Shown one piece after another: positions 17,470-26,633 of a DNA stretch of 42,176 bases (positions within the stretch are counted from its first letter, which is position 1; each line of letters starts with the position of its first letter). Source of the stretch: Pseudoalteromonas luteoviolacea (lineage in GTDB: Bacteria > Pseudomonadota > Gammaproteobacteria > Enterobacterales > Alteromonadaceae). Position numbers and translations under genes: made by a program. The notes beneath the pieces were generated by a model. The model was not told the DNA's origin, made no database searches, and saw nothing but the letters and a program-made list of their open reading frames with translations. The stretch is taken from the NCBI RefSeq assembly GCF_001696455.1, contig NZ_MAUJ01000019.1, forward strand, positions 1 through 42,176. The letters run 5' to 3'.

Positions 17470-18106
17470 GGCATATGCCTTGAATAAATTGAAGTGTACT
17501 ATTCACAGCCTCTTGCCGGTTCTGTTGCTCGGTAAAGCCACTTGCCTTACGAGGCTTTAACGAATGATCCCCATCAGGAAGCCAAACAAAGTGCGGGGTC
17601 ATGTCGAAAGACAAATCTGAAATTTCACTCTTAGTACCAAACGTATCTCTTTCACCTTGCAAGACTAAAAAAGGACATGGGATATCGCCAAAGTGTTCTA
17701 CTCTCAACTTGTCTGGTTTACCCGGTGGGTGGAATGGATAACCAAATGCAATTACGCCACACACTGGCGATTGCGTCTCACATGCCAGCATAGATGCCAT
17801 TCGTCCCCCCATTGACTTACCACCAATGAATAACGGCAGGTCAGTATCTATTTGAGATAGTACCTGCTGATAACGATTTAACAATTTAGGCGCTCTATCT
17901 GGCGGACGTTTTTTATTTTGTGCTTTGGCTGTTTCCATGTACTCGAAATCAAACAAAGCGACATTGATTCCTGCCAATGACAGCTTTTTAGCCATATCCT
18001 GCATAAAGTCCGAATCACTCCCGGCCCCAGCACCATGTGCAAAGACAAATTGCGCAATCGGAGATTTAGCCTCAAACCATTGTATTGCGACGGTTTCTGT
18101 CATCAT
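17462..18106 (-). CDS. Alpha/beta-hydrolase family protein (dienelactone hydrolase/KANL3-Tex30 type)
   Basis: The 214-residue protein shows an alpha/beta-hydrolase fold: an early AHGAGAGSDS loop (residues 23-32), the nucleophile elbow GGKSMGG with Ser98, an acid in LVLQGERDTFG (Asp near 154) and a late His in DGDHSLKPRK. The substrate is unknown. It overlaps the DUF423 gene by eight bases and lies just downstream of the gcvA-like regulator, so it probably belongs to one transcript. This hydrolase is not part of the E. coli gcvA-ygdD-rlmM run. Confidence 0.82.
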   Translation of the reverse strand: MMTETVAIQWFEAKSPIAQFVFAHGAGAGSDSDFMQDMAKKLSLAGINVALFDFEYMETAKAQNKKRPPDRAPKLLNRYQQVLSQIDTDLPLFIGGKSMGGRMASMLACETQSPVCGVIAFGYPFHPPGKPDKLRVEHFGDIPCPFLVLQGERDTFGTKSEISDLSFDMTPHFVWLPDGDHSLKPRKASGFTEQQNRQEAVNSTLQFIQGICHG

Positions 18107-18116
18107 AACCTTCTTT

Positions 18117-19010
18117 TTATATCTGCTCTTGCTCTACCATTGAGAGCATCCAGTCCTTAAACGAGACTATTTTGCCCAGTTCAGCTTGAGACTCTCGACA
18201 CACCAAATAGTATGCATTTTTACTTTCCAAACTATGACTAAACGGAATGACTAATCGGCCGGCGTCTAAATCAGGCTTTGCCAACACACTATTTCCAAGC
18301 GCAACACCTTGACCGTGAACAGCGGCTTGCAACACCATTGAAGAGTGGCTAAAGATAGGGCCTGTATTCGCAGGGACATTTCGTACACCAGCCGTTTTTA
18401 ACCAAGCTTTCCAAGAGCGGCGCGACGTGTCATGTAATAAGTTATGGTTGGCAAGATCATTGGGGCTGTTAAGCGGCTTAGGGCCATTTAACAATAATGG
18501 ACTACACAATGGCACCAAATATTCAGTATGTAGCTTATGGGTTTGCACACCATTCCAGTTGCCTCGACCATAGTAAATGGCCACATCTACATCATCCGTT
18601 AGTGAGTTCTCATCTAAATCTTGCGCTTTAATACGCACATCGATATCAGGGAACAACTCATTAAACTTACTTAGCCTTGGTACCAACCACTGGATCGCAA
18701 AACTTGGTGTCAGACTCACCGTTAAGGAACCTTTAGCGCCTCTCGCAAGTAGCTTCTCCGTTGCGTCAATTAACTGAGAAAAAATATCTTTAATGTCTAA
18801 AAAATAGCCCTGCCCTTCTTCTGTGAGCAACAACGAGCGATTTTTTCGTAAGAAAAGCTTTAGGCCTAAATGCTCTTCTAGTGTTTTTATTTGATGGCTT
18901 ATTGCTGCTTGTGTAACAAACAACTCTTCAGCAGCTTTAGTAAAACTTAGGTGCCTAGCAGCAGCTTCAAACGCTTTTAAAGCATTCAGCGGTGGTAACC
19001 TTCTCGACAT
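18117..19010 (-). CDS. gcvA: LysR-family regulator, GcvA-like
   Basis: GcvA controls the glycine cleavage genes in E. coli. The 297-residue protein has the N-terminal winged helix-turn-helix with LPPLNALKAFEAAARHLSF and the FVTQAAISHQIKTLEE recognition region (residues 4-47), and the C-terminal LysR substrate-binding domain. The start of the sequence and its position next to a DUF423 gene and rlmM match E. coli gcvA. Paralogues of GcvA are common, so target genes here are an inference. Confidence 0.85.
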   Translation of the reverse strand: MSRRLPPLNALKAFEAAARHLSFTKAAEELFVTQAAISHQIKTLEEHLGLKLFLRKNRSLLLTEEGQGYFLDIKDIFSQLIDATEKLLARGAKGSLTVSLTPSFAIQWLVPRLSKFNELFPDIDVRIKAQDLDENSLTDDVDVAIYYGRGNWNGVQTHKLHTEYLVPLCSPLLLNGPKPLNSPNDLANHNLLHDTSRRSWKAWLKTAGVRNVPANTGPIFSHSSMVLQAAVHGQGVALGNSVLAKPDLDAGRLVIPFSHSLESKNAYYLVCRESQAELGKIVSFKDWMLSMVEQEQI

Positions 19011-19107
19011 AGCAGGACGCCTTTACATGTTTTTAAAGTCGGGGTTTTAATATGAGCTGAAGCGTAACTTCTCGTTTTTTGAAATTACGCTGTGCTTTTT
19101 ATACAGC

Positions 19108-19959
19108 TTAAAGGCTGGCACTTGTATCTAAAGGCTCAAAGCTTTTTACCAGCTCATCTACTGCTTTCATTTGCGTCAAATACCCTTCCAGCTTTGCCAA
19201 AGGTAGCGCACATGGGCCATCGCATTTAGCAACGTTTGGATCTGGGTGCGCCTCAATGAACAGGCCAGCTAGACCAAGCGCCATGCCACTGCGCGCTAAT
19301 TCAGCAGCTTGAGCACGACGACCATCGGCTGAGTCCGCTCGACCTCCTGGGCGTTGTAATGCGTGAGTTGCATCAAAAATAACAGGGGCCATATGCTTCA
19401 TGTCATCCATACCAAGCATGTCGACAACCAAGTTATTGTAACCAAAGCTGCTACCGCGCTCACATAGAATCACCTGATCATTACCAGCTTCATTTAGTTT
19501 TTTAATGATGTGGCGCATTTCGTGAGGAGCCAAGAATTGTGGTTTTTTTACATTGATAACAGCACCCGTTTTCGCCATTGCAACAACTAAGTCTGTCTGT
19601 CTAGCCAAGAATGCAGGTAATTGAATTACATCCGCAACCTCTGCCACAGGTGCCGCTTGGAAAGGTTCATGTACATCAGTAATCACTGGTACGTTAAAGG
19701 TGCGTTTAATCTCTTCAAAGATCTTTAGCCCTTCTTCCATGCCAGGGCCACGATATGAATTGATTGAAGAGCGATTCGCTTTATCAAATGATGCCTTGAA
19801 TACATAGGGAATATTCAACTTTGAAGTCACTTCAACATAGTGTTCCGCAATTTGCATCGCTAAATCTCTCGACTCCAAAACATTCATGCCACCAAATAGA
19901 ACAAATGGCTTATCGTTAGCAACTTCGGTTGTACCAACTTTTATTATTTGTGTATTCAT
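19108..19959 (-). CDS. kdsA: 3-deoxy-D-manno-octulosonate 8-phosphate synthase KdsA
   Basis: KdsA condenses phosphoenolpyruvate and arabinose-5-phosphate to Kdo-8-phosphate for lipid A inner core synthesis. The 283-residue protein matches E. coli KdsA (284) along its length, with FVLFGGMNVLESRD, YVFKASFDKANRSSI, LPAFLARQTDLV, VINVKKPQF and FIEAHPDP. I place the start at the ATG at 19959, which has GGAA a few bases upstream; an in-frame TTG four codons earlier is possible. It lies downstream of sirB1 with a 458-base gap, so it may have its own promoter. Confidence 0.96.
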   Translation of the reverse strand: MNTQIIKVGTTEVANDKPFVLFGGMNVLESRDLAMQIAEHYVEVTSKLNIPYVFKASFDKANRSSINSYRGPGMEEGLKIFEEIKRTFNVPVITDVHEPFQAAPVAEVADVIQLPAFLARQTDLVVAMAKTGAVINVKKPQFLAPHEMRHIIKKLNEAGNDQVILCERGSSFGYNNLVVDMLGMDDMKHMAPVIFDATHALQRPGGRADSADGRRAQAAELARSGMALGLAGLFIEAHPDPNVAKCDGPCALPLAKLEGYLTQMKAVDELVKSFEPLDTSASL

Positions 19960-20417
19960 ATTCAATTCCAAATTTAACTACATGTGCTGAAAAGCTTTAT
20001 CGCTTCATCCAGCATATTGTGTATACGTTCAGCAAGGTTTAGCTCTTTTTCATAACAGCTTGTCCATAACGCAATTAAACCGTGCCAACACTTGAATTTT
20101 TAATTATATCTTAAACTTATGGTAATAAATTGGTGGGATACTAAGTTTAGGCTGAGCATTTTTTGAGTCTAAAATACCGTGAAAATATAAGCCTTAATAG
20201 GATCTGCATAATATCAGCAAATCCACAAACCGTATTATCATGAACATCGTTCATTCACACTTTGGCCATATACGTACATAACACACTTTATCGCCGATAA
20301 TATTACCACCCTTTAGAGGATATAATCTAACGGCGACTTTGACTACTCACTGATAGTCGATATATGAGCTCAAAATATCACTTTTTGCTTATTTGGTACG
20401 TATGTTCAGCGATTGAA
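19960..20417. other. Long AT-rich spacer between sirB1 and kdsA (458 bases)
   Basis: There is no convincing gene. On the minus strand a stop-free frame of about 41 codons at roughly 19977-20100 lacks an ATG and reads into a Glu/Leu-rich end; I take it as chance or a relic. The stretch presumably holds the kdsA promoter, but no -35/-10 pair is clear enough to mark. Confidence 0.4.
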
Positions 20418-21221
20418 TTAATGCAAAATATTATTGTGATCTGTCAGCTCTTCTATTTGGCTTTGAATGATGTCAATTGTCGGGTCATCTGGACATTCAT
20501 CGACAAAATATTGCAGATCATCCTTCGCCATTTTAGGACAGTTCAACTGGTTTAGAAGGTAACCACGGTCACGTCGTTCATATGGGTCATCACCTAACAG
20601 CTCCATTAGCAGCTCAACACAGCTCAATGCGTGACTAAACTTTTCAGCAGCTATAAACGACCACTTTTGCTGCGCTAAGTAAAGTTTGAAAGCCTCATCG
20701 CCTATGATTAGCTCCATGGGTTCTTGCTCTTTCTCTTCACCATTTTCAGGGGAGATATACCAAGATTGCTGCCCAGAGCTAGGATCTATGATGTAACCTT
20801 CTTCACTACTTAAAGCTACATGCACCATGACCTCATTTTGCAGAAGTGCAATTGTGGCATTAAACCCAGCGCGCTCCAGCAAGTGAGCTAATAGTAAGGC
20901 AAGTGCGGTGCTAGTTCCGCTGCGCATTTTGAGCACATAACTTATGTTATTGAGCAAATATTCAGGCACTTTTTGGCCTGTGCCACTAAATAACCATTGG
21001 GTGTAAAAGGTATCTAACAGTAAGTCAACGCGCTTGTGCAAATCCTTTTCTTTTACACTCATTTCTTCGATAGCTAGCTCAAGCTCGGCAAGCAAACACA
21101 GAGTTTGCTCAGTATCAGCCTGCGCATCCCAACGTTGCTCAGCGTATATACTTCGCAACAATGCAGGAACCGAATAATTCATGCCTAACTCTTGTTGTTC
21201 ATCAAACCAGGTATCTGTCAT
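20418..21221 (-). CDS. sirB1: SirB1 family protein (transglutaminase-like plus TPR)
   Basis: SirB1/YchA proteins have a transglutaminase-like N-terminal domain and a tetratricopeptide C-terminus; their biochemical role is not clear. With the ATG at 21221 the protein has 267 residues, close to E. coli SirB1 (269). The central ARSGT-like MRSGTSTALALLLAHLLERAG region and the late HALSCVELLMELLGDDPYERRDRGYLLNQL repeat region mark the family. A frame back to 21335 adds a Cys-rich non-family extension and I reject it, although the ribosome-binding site at 21221 is weak. Gene order sirB2-sirB1-kdsA is conserved. Confidence 0.9.
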   Translation of the reverse strand: MTDTWFDEQQELGMNYSVPALLRSIYAEQRWDAQADTEQTLCLLAELELAIEEMSVKEKDLHKRVDLLLDTFYTQWLFSGTGQKVPEYLLNNISYVLKMRSGTSTALALLLAHLLERAGFNATIALLQNEVMVHVALSSEEGYIIDPSSGQQSWYISPENGEEKEQEPMELIIGDEAFKLYLAQQKWSFIAAEKFSHALSCVELLMELLGDDPYERRDRGYLLNQLNCPKMAKDDLQYFVDECPDDPTIDIIQSQIEELTDHNNILH

Positions 21222-21360
21222 AGACTGTACTGCTAACCCACGTGTAAATAATAAGGACGTAGTGTAACATTTTTTGGGGCATTCCCAAGTGCTATTTTTG
21301 GCAGGCGTTGTGTGAACTTCACACGCAAAGCCCACACAGTACTGTATGCCTTAAGAGGGG

Positions 21361-21735
21361 TTATAAAATAAAGGCGCTTTTCGTTCCTGCTAGATAGCCT
21401 ATTGCAGCAATAATGATGGTAGCACCAAGCAGTGCACATATTTGCTTCGTCTTTTGCTTAGATTTTGCAATCACCAACCCCAGCCCAATATAGCCAAATA
21501 CCAAAATTATTTTTTCCATTAGCCACGGTTGAGTGGAAGGTGTTAACCCAGCCATTACAGCAAGGTAAACCGCAGATATGAGCAATAAGGTATCAGTGCC
21601 ATGGCTTGCGATAAATACCGCTTTTTTGCTGGCGATTTTGCCCGACACTAAGCGGGATATTGAACGCGTGTAAAATAGCGTAACACTCAGTAGTGCAAAC
21701 GCCATATGCGTGTGCTTTAAAGCAATGTAATCCAC
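21361..21735 (-). CDS. sirB2: SirB2 family membrane protein
   Basis: The 124-residue protein has four transmembrane helices and the SirB family N-terminus (KHTHMAFALLSVTLFYTRS). It is named from an E. coli and Salmonella locus; its exact function is not known. It lies seven bases after the HD-GYP regulator gene and precedes sirB1, a position that in E. coli follows prmC directly. Confidence 0.92.
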   Translation of the reverse strand: MDYIALKHTHMAFALLSVTLFYTRSISRLVSGKIASKKAVFIASHGTDTLLLISAVYLAVMAGLTPSTQPWLMEKIILVFGYIGLGLVIAKSKQKTKQICALLGATIIIAAIGYLAGTKSAFIL

Positions 21736-21742
21736 ATTAACC

Positions 21743-23290
21743 TCATAATTTATCAGGGAAGCGAGTTAGGATTGCTTCCAAATCTTCAATGATGTCGTTA
21801 AACACAGCAACCAATTTGGGGTCGAAATGCTTGCCGCTTTGATTGTTTATTTCTTCGACCACTTCAGGTAAATCCCATGCTTCTTTATAACAGCGACGAT
21901 GTCTCAAAGCATCGTAGACATCTGCCAACGCGACGATACGGCCGAAAATATGAATTTCTTCAGCTTTTGCACCTTTTGGATACCCTGTGCCATCCCACTT
22001 CTCATGGTGATCTCTAGCAATTAACGCCCCAGCATTAACAATTTCTCTTCTTGAATCACGGAGCAGCTGATAGCCTTTTTTAGCATGTGTTTGCATTACC
22101 TGCCACTCATCATCATCTAACTTGGCCGGTTTGTTCAAGATAGCATCAGGAATACCCACCTTGCCAACATCATGAAGTGGAGAGGCAATTCTCACCAGAT
22201 CTGCTTCTCGGTTGCTTAAACCATACCCCACAGCAAGCGCATGGCAAATATGCGCGACTCGCTTTACATGATTACCGGAATCAGTAGAGCGCATTTCTAA
22301 CGCTTCACTTAAGCGATAAACCAGCTCTTGTTGTGTATCCTCAATCTCGGCTTGTAGTTGCACATTTTCATATGCTAACTGAACGTTTTGCGAGAAGATT
22401 TCAATTAAGTGCTTTTGAGTATCCGTCAAGAACTCCGGGATACCAGAGACAAACAGCATAGAAGCATGGTTGTACTCACTTGAACAATAAGAGAACAAAT
22501 AGTTATCTTTGTAGACTATGGTTTTCTCGATCAATGCTTTTTTACAAGCCTGATACTGCTCTTCGTTAAGCACATCTTCTATCGGCTTGCCTTCACACTT
22601 CTCAAACTCACCACGCCCCGTAAAGACGATTAACGCTTCTCCGTTAGAGTCTGGTTCATTGCTTGCAACCAATGACGTAGCGTACATTGCCTCATCAACC
22701 GTACCCAGTAACGACGTAAGCTGTTGCATCACACCTTCAATAAACTGCTCTATTGAGTGTGTGGCGAAAATATCCCTTGATGCAGTAATGATCTTTTCTA
22801 GGCCTTGACGAGACTGGTCGATGGAGAGTATGTCACGGTATGAGCGCAAGCTAGACATCACTACGGTAAATAGCTTTTGCGCTGTCAGTTCTGTTTTTGA
22901 TTTGTAGTCATTGATGTCGTAGTTAACGATGACTTGACGCTCAGGAGCCTGGCCAGGTTGACCAGTACGCAAAATAATACGTATGTTATTGTTCTTGGCA
23001 GTTTCACGGATATACTGTGCGACTTTTAATCCCGCGTCATCTGTTTCCATCACAACATCGAGTAACACGATAGCTGCGTCGGGGTGTTCCATGACAACTT
23101 GTTTGGCTTCTTCCCCTGAATAAGCACTCAAAAACTCAAGCTTCTTCTTTTGAAATTCAAAGTCGCTCAGAGCAAGTTTAGTTACTGCGTGCACTTCGGG
23201 CTCATCGTCAACTATTATTACTTTCCAACTGCCACTTTGTTCAGTTTCAGTGACATCGGTCGGCTCATCTGAAAACAAAAAATCATCCAT
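21743..23290 (-). CDS. Response regulator with DUF3369 and HD-GYP domain
   Basis: The 515-residue protein has an N-terminal receiver (VIIVDDEPEV, residues 24-33; phospho-acceptor Asp78 in IVLLDVVM; TG at 109-110; Lys near 130), a middle DUF3369 sensor region (about 145-310), and a C-terminal HD-GYP domain. The HD pair is at 373-374 (HDVGK) and the GYP signature at 428-438 (HHEKWDGTGYP), with the residues expected of an active cyclic-di-GMP phosphodiesterase. It lies between prmC and sirB2 in an otherwise conserved operon, with seven bases to sirB2 and 63 bases to the prmC stop. Whether the location ties it to Kdo or translation genes is inference. Confidence 0.93.
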   Translation of the reverse strand: MDDFLFSDEPTDVTETEQSGSWKVIIVDDEPEVHAVTKLALSDFEFQKKKLEFLSAYSGEEAKQVVMEHPDAAIVLLDVVMETDDAGLKVAQYIRETAKNNNIRIILRTGQPGQAPERQVIVNYDINDYKSKTELTAQKLFTVVMSSLRSYRDILSIDQSRQGLEKIITASRDIFATHSIEQFIEGVMQQLTSLLGTVDEAMYATSLVASNEPDSNGEALIVFTGRGEFEKCEGKPIEDVLNEEQYQACKKALIEKTIVYKDNYLFSYCSSEYNHASMLFVSGIPEFLTDTQKHLIEIFSQNVQLAYENVQLQAEIEDTQQELVYRLSEALEMRSTDSGNHVKRVAHICHALAVGYGLSNREADLVRIASPLHDVGKVGIPDAILNKPAKLDDDEWQVMQTHAKKGYQLLRDSRREIVNAGALIARDHHEKWDGTGYPKGAKAEEIHIFGRIVALADVYDALRHRRCYKEAWDLPEVVEEINNQSGKHFDPKLVAVFNDIIEDLEAILTRFPDKL

Positions 23291-23353
23291 ATAGAGTCCT
23301 TAACGCTTGTTTCGACGCTCGCTAATTTAAAAATTTTTACTGCATTCTATGCA

Positions 23354-24211
23354 TCATTGTAACTTTTGTGCCAATGTTACTCTGTCACAGCCTGCCATAT
23401 CTTTTATTGTAAGTATATTGCCATACCCCATTTGTGCAAAAATCTCTTGCACACCCACACCTTGATCGTAACCATGCTCTACCATGATATACCCGCCAAT
23501 CATCAGGTAGTCGAGCGCATTTTTAGCAATATGGCGTATGTCCGCATAGCCTTGTTCAGGAGCGACGAGTGCCGAAAGCGGCTCGAAACGAACATCACCT
23601 TGTGACAAATGAACATCGTTTTCTTCTATATACGGAGGGTTGCTCACAATCAGATCAAAGCGCTGCTTTGGTACATTGGTAAACCAGTCACTTTGTAAAA
23701 TCGTTGCATTAGTAATGTCTAGCCGCTGCTGATTTTTCTTCGCGAGCAAGACTGCATCATCAGAGTAATCAACTGCCCATAACTGCCATTTAGGCATTTC
23801 TGACGCCAAGGACAATGCAATGGCCCCAGTCCCTGTTCCTAAGTCGAGAACTTTGGCATCGTTAGGTATCTCGAGTGCCAATGCTTGCTCGACAAGCGTC
23901 TCAGTATCTGGGCGCGGGATCAGGGTGCTGTTATTAACGTAGAAAGGTAAGCTCCAAAACTCTCGCTCACCAGTCAAGTGCGCAACAGGAAGGCCTTCAC
24001 AGCGCTTTTCAAGCAACTCTTTATACTTTGCGTAATGTTGTTCAGATAACACTTCTTCTGGCCAAGTGAACAGATAACTACGTGGTCTATCTAACACATG
24101 AAGTAGTAAAACTTCAGCATCGAGTTTTGGGGAGTCGGAGAGGTTGGCGAGTAATTTTGTAGCCCAAGCTAGTGCTTGGGCATTCGACGGGCAGGTCACG
24201 TTAATCGTCAC
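23354..24211 (-). CDS. prmC: Peptide chain release factor N5-glutamine methyltransferase PrmC
   Basis: PrmC methylates the Gln of the GGQ motif of release factors 1 and 2. The 285-residue protein has the SAM motif DLGTGTGAIAL (residues 123-133) and the catalytic NPPY (191-194), as well as FWSLPF and IPRPDTE. I put the start at a GTG (24211) overlapping the prfA stop, because the frame further upstream runs into prfA and is not family-like; a second GTG at 24199 is possible. Overlap with prfA implies translational coupling of the factor and its modifying enzyme. Confidence 0.95.
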   Translation of the reverse strand: MTINVTCPSNAQALAWATKLLANLSDSPKLDAEVLLLHVLDRPRSYLFTWPEEVLSEQHYAKYKELLEKRCEGLPVAHLTGEREFWSLPFYVNNSTLIPRPDTETLVEQALALEIPNDAKVLDLGTGTGAIALSLASEMPKWQLWAVDYSDDAVLLAKKNQQRLDITNATILQSDWFTNVPKQRFDLIVSNPPYIEENDVHLSQGDVRFEPLSALVAPEQGYADIRHIAKNALDYLMIGGYIMVEHGYDQGVGVQEIFAQMGYGNILTIKDMAGCDRVTLAQKLQ

Positions 24212-25286
24212 CCATTGCCGCCAACAGATCTGCTTGGTGTTCAAGCAGTAAAGGATCAATAATCGCCCCAAGTTCACCACTGACCACTTCATTTAGTCGA
24301 TACAAGGTTAAATTTATACGATGGTCCGTTATACGGCCTTGTGGGTAGTTGTATGTACGGATACGCTCTGAACGATCTCCACTACCTACGAGGTTGCGAC
24401 GCTCACTTGCTTCCGCAGCTTGACGCTTTTCATCTTCCGCTTGCTGTAATCGAGCACCGAGTACTGAAAGTGCTTTGGCACGGTTCTTATGCTGCGAACG
24501 CTCATCCTGACATTCAACAACGACACCTGTTGGAATGTGTGTAATACGAATGGCAGAATCTGTTTTGTTAACGTGCTGACCACCGGCTCCCGATGCTCTG
24601 AAGGTATCAACCTTAAGATCAGAAGGGTTTATTTCGATGGCTTCCGCTTCTGGGATTTCAGCCATCACCGCAACGGTACATGCGGATGTATGTACACGGC
24701 CTTGCGATTCAGTTTCAGGTACACGTTGCACACGGTGCGCGCCTGATTCAAACTTCAGTTTGCCGTACACGCCATCACCTTTAATATTGGCAATGACTTC
24801 TTTATAACCGCCATGTTCGCCTTCATTTGCACTGACAATTTCAACTTGCCACTTCTGTGTTTCAGCGTAACGGCTGTACATTCTGAATAGGTCCCCGGCA
24901 AAAATCGCCGCTTCGTCACCACCAGTACCTGCACGCACTTCAAGGTAAACGTTATTATCGTCTTTAGGATCCTTCGGTAACATGAGTACTTGTAACTGAT
25001 CTTCAAGCTCTGAAATGGCAGCTTTGGCTTCTTTATACTCTTCTTGCGCCATTTCACGCATATCTGGATCAGAGTCTTTAAGCATTTCTTCTGCGGTAGC
25101 AACGTCTTCTTGTGCTTGCTGATACGCCGTAAACGTTTTCACGACATCTTCTAACTCTGAGTATTCTTTAGAAAGTGCACGAAATCGATTCTGATCGCCA
25201 ATCACTTCTGGATCGCCCAGCATCGCCTCTACTTCTTCATGACGTTCAACTAAGCTTTCTAACTTACGATAGACAGACTCTTTCAT
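24201..25286 (-). CDS. prfA: Peptide chain release factor 1
   Basis: RF1 reads UAA and UAG stop codons and triggers release of the nascent chain. The 361-residue protein matches E. coli RF1 (360) and has the GGQ motif at 235-237 (FRASGAGGQHVNKTDSA, about 229-245), the codon-reading region near VPETESQGRVHTS, and the C-terminal basic region NLVGSGDRSERIRTYN. It is followed directly by prmC, which modifies its Gln237, and lies seven bases after hemA. Confidence 0.98.
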   Translation of the reverse strand: MKESVYRKLESLVERHEEVEAMLGDPEVIGDQNRFRALSKEYSELEDVVKTFTAYQQAQEDVATAEEMLKDSDPDMREMAQEEYKEAKAAISELEDQLQVLMLPKDPKDDNNVYLEVRAGTGGDEAAIFAGDLFRMYSRYAETQKWQVEIVSANEGEHGGYKEVIANIKGDGVYGKLKFESGAHRVQRVPETESQGRVHTSACTVAVMAEIPEAEAIEINPSDLKVDTFRASGAGGQHVNKTDSAIRITHIPTGVVVECQDERSQHKNRAKALSVLGARLQQAEDEKRQAAEASERRNLVGSGDRSERIRTYNYPQGRITDHRINLTLYRLNEVVSGELGAIIDPLLLEHQADLLAAMGDD

Positions 25287-25293
25287 CTAAATT

Positions 25294-26550
25294 TTATTCC
25301 TGTTCAATACCTAATGCCTGCTTTAGCAACACCAATCGCTCAGTGTCCCCTTCCTTTGCCGCCTTCTGAATAGCGTGCGTCGGGGCATGAGTGAGTCGAT
25401 TAGTTAATTTATTTGCCAGTTCTAGCAAGACTTTTTCTGAATCTTTACCCGATTGTAGCTGATTTACAGCCTTTTCCACGAGCTCTATTTTTATTTCTTG
25501 TGCCGAAGTTCTGTATTGGCGAATAACATCGACAGATTTTAACGAGCGTTGCCAGTCTGCGAATTCTCGCGTTTTCTCGTCAATAATATCCTGCGCTTGC
25601 TTAGCCGCTTGTTCTCGGCTGGCAATATTTTCGTTTACGATTGCTTGTAAATCATCAACCGTATAGAGATATGCTGCATCTAACTCGTTCACCTGACTTT
25701 CAATGTCTCTAGGCACCGCAATATCAACAAACAACATAGGGCGATATTTACGTCGCTTTAAGGCTTGCTCGACGACACCTTTACCAATGATGGGTAAGGT
25801 ACTCGCGGTAGAGCTAATCACAATATCAGCATGGTGTAATTCATCTGGTAACTGCGCCAGCGAAATCACACTCCCATCAATCTCTTGCGCCAAGTTTTTA
25901 GCACGCTCAATGGTACGATTGGCCACAGTAATGTGCTGTGGGTGATGCTGAGATAGGTGTTTAGCCACCAATTCGATGGTTTCACCTGCCCCGATCAGTA
26001 ACACTCTGGTTTTATCGAGTTTGCCATAAATGTGCTTTGCTAAGTTTACTGCTGCGTAAGCAACCGAAACAGCACTGGCACCGATATCTGTTTCTGTTCT
26101 TACTTGCTTAGCCACCGAAAATGTTTTTTGAAACAAACGCTCAAACATCGGTTGGATCACATGATGTACTTTGGAGCTGTTGTAAGCTTGTTTAATCTGG
26201 CCAAGGATCTGCGGCTCACCAAGCACTAAGGAGTCTAAGCCACATGCAACTCGCATTAGGTGGTTCACGGCGTCTTGGTTTTGGTGAATATACACATTCT
26301 CTGCAAGCTCTTGCTCTTCGATATGATGAAATTCAGCAAGCCAACTGAGTAGTGCTTGGGAATTATCTTGCTCGAGGCTACAATAGATTTCGGTACGGTT
26401 ACAGGTAGACACAATCACAGATTCGTGAAACGCTGATAGCTTATTAAGCTGCTCTAAAGCTCTCGACAATTGCTCTGGTGAAAATGCGACTTTTTCACGT
26501 AATTCAACTGAAGCGGTTTTGTGATTAATACCTAGTGCGATGATGGTCAT
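25294..26550 (-). CDS. hemA: Glutamyl-tRNA reductase HemA
   Basis: HemA reduces glutamyl-tRNA to glutamate-1-semialdehyde, the first step of tetrapyrrole synthesis in the C5 pathway. The 418-residue protein has the family N-terminus LGINHKTASVELREK, the catalytic Cys50 in STCNRTEIY, the NADPH-binding GAGETIELVAKHL segment near 190, and the C-terminal dimerisation helices. It heads the hemA-prfA-prmC run and is divergent from lolB, the order known in many gammaproteobacteria. Confidence 0.97.
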   Translation of the reverse strand: MTIIALGINHKTASVELREKVAFSPEQLSRALEQLNKLSAFHESVIVSTCNRTEIYCSLEQDNSQALLSWLAEFHHIEEQELAENVYIHQNQDAVNHLMRVACGLDSLVLGEPQILGQIKQAYNSSKVHHVIQPMFERLFQKTFSVAKQVRTETDIGASAVSVAYAAVNLAKHIYGKLDKTRVLLIGAGETIELVAKHLSQHHPQHITVANRTIERAKNLAQEIDGSVISLAQLPDELHHADIVISSTASTLPIIGKGVVEQALKRRKYRPMLFVDIAVPRDIESQVNELDAAYLYTVDDLQAIVNENIASREQAAKQAQDIIDEKTREFADWQRSLKSVDVIRQYRTSAQEIKIELVEKAVNQLQSGKDSEKVLLELANKLTNRLTHAPTHAIQKAAKEGDTERLVLLKQALGIEQE

Positions 26551-26633
26551 AAATGCCAGTGTTGCCCGAGCCCTGCTTTAAAGCGGCCAATTTTACCAAA
26601 AATCAACCGAATATGGAAAGTAAGGAACCCCAT

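Noticed and set aside
20340..20357. GACTA/TAGTC inverted repeat near the sirB1 end
   Set aside because: Only five bases per arm and no conserved context, so it is likely chance.
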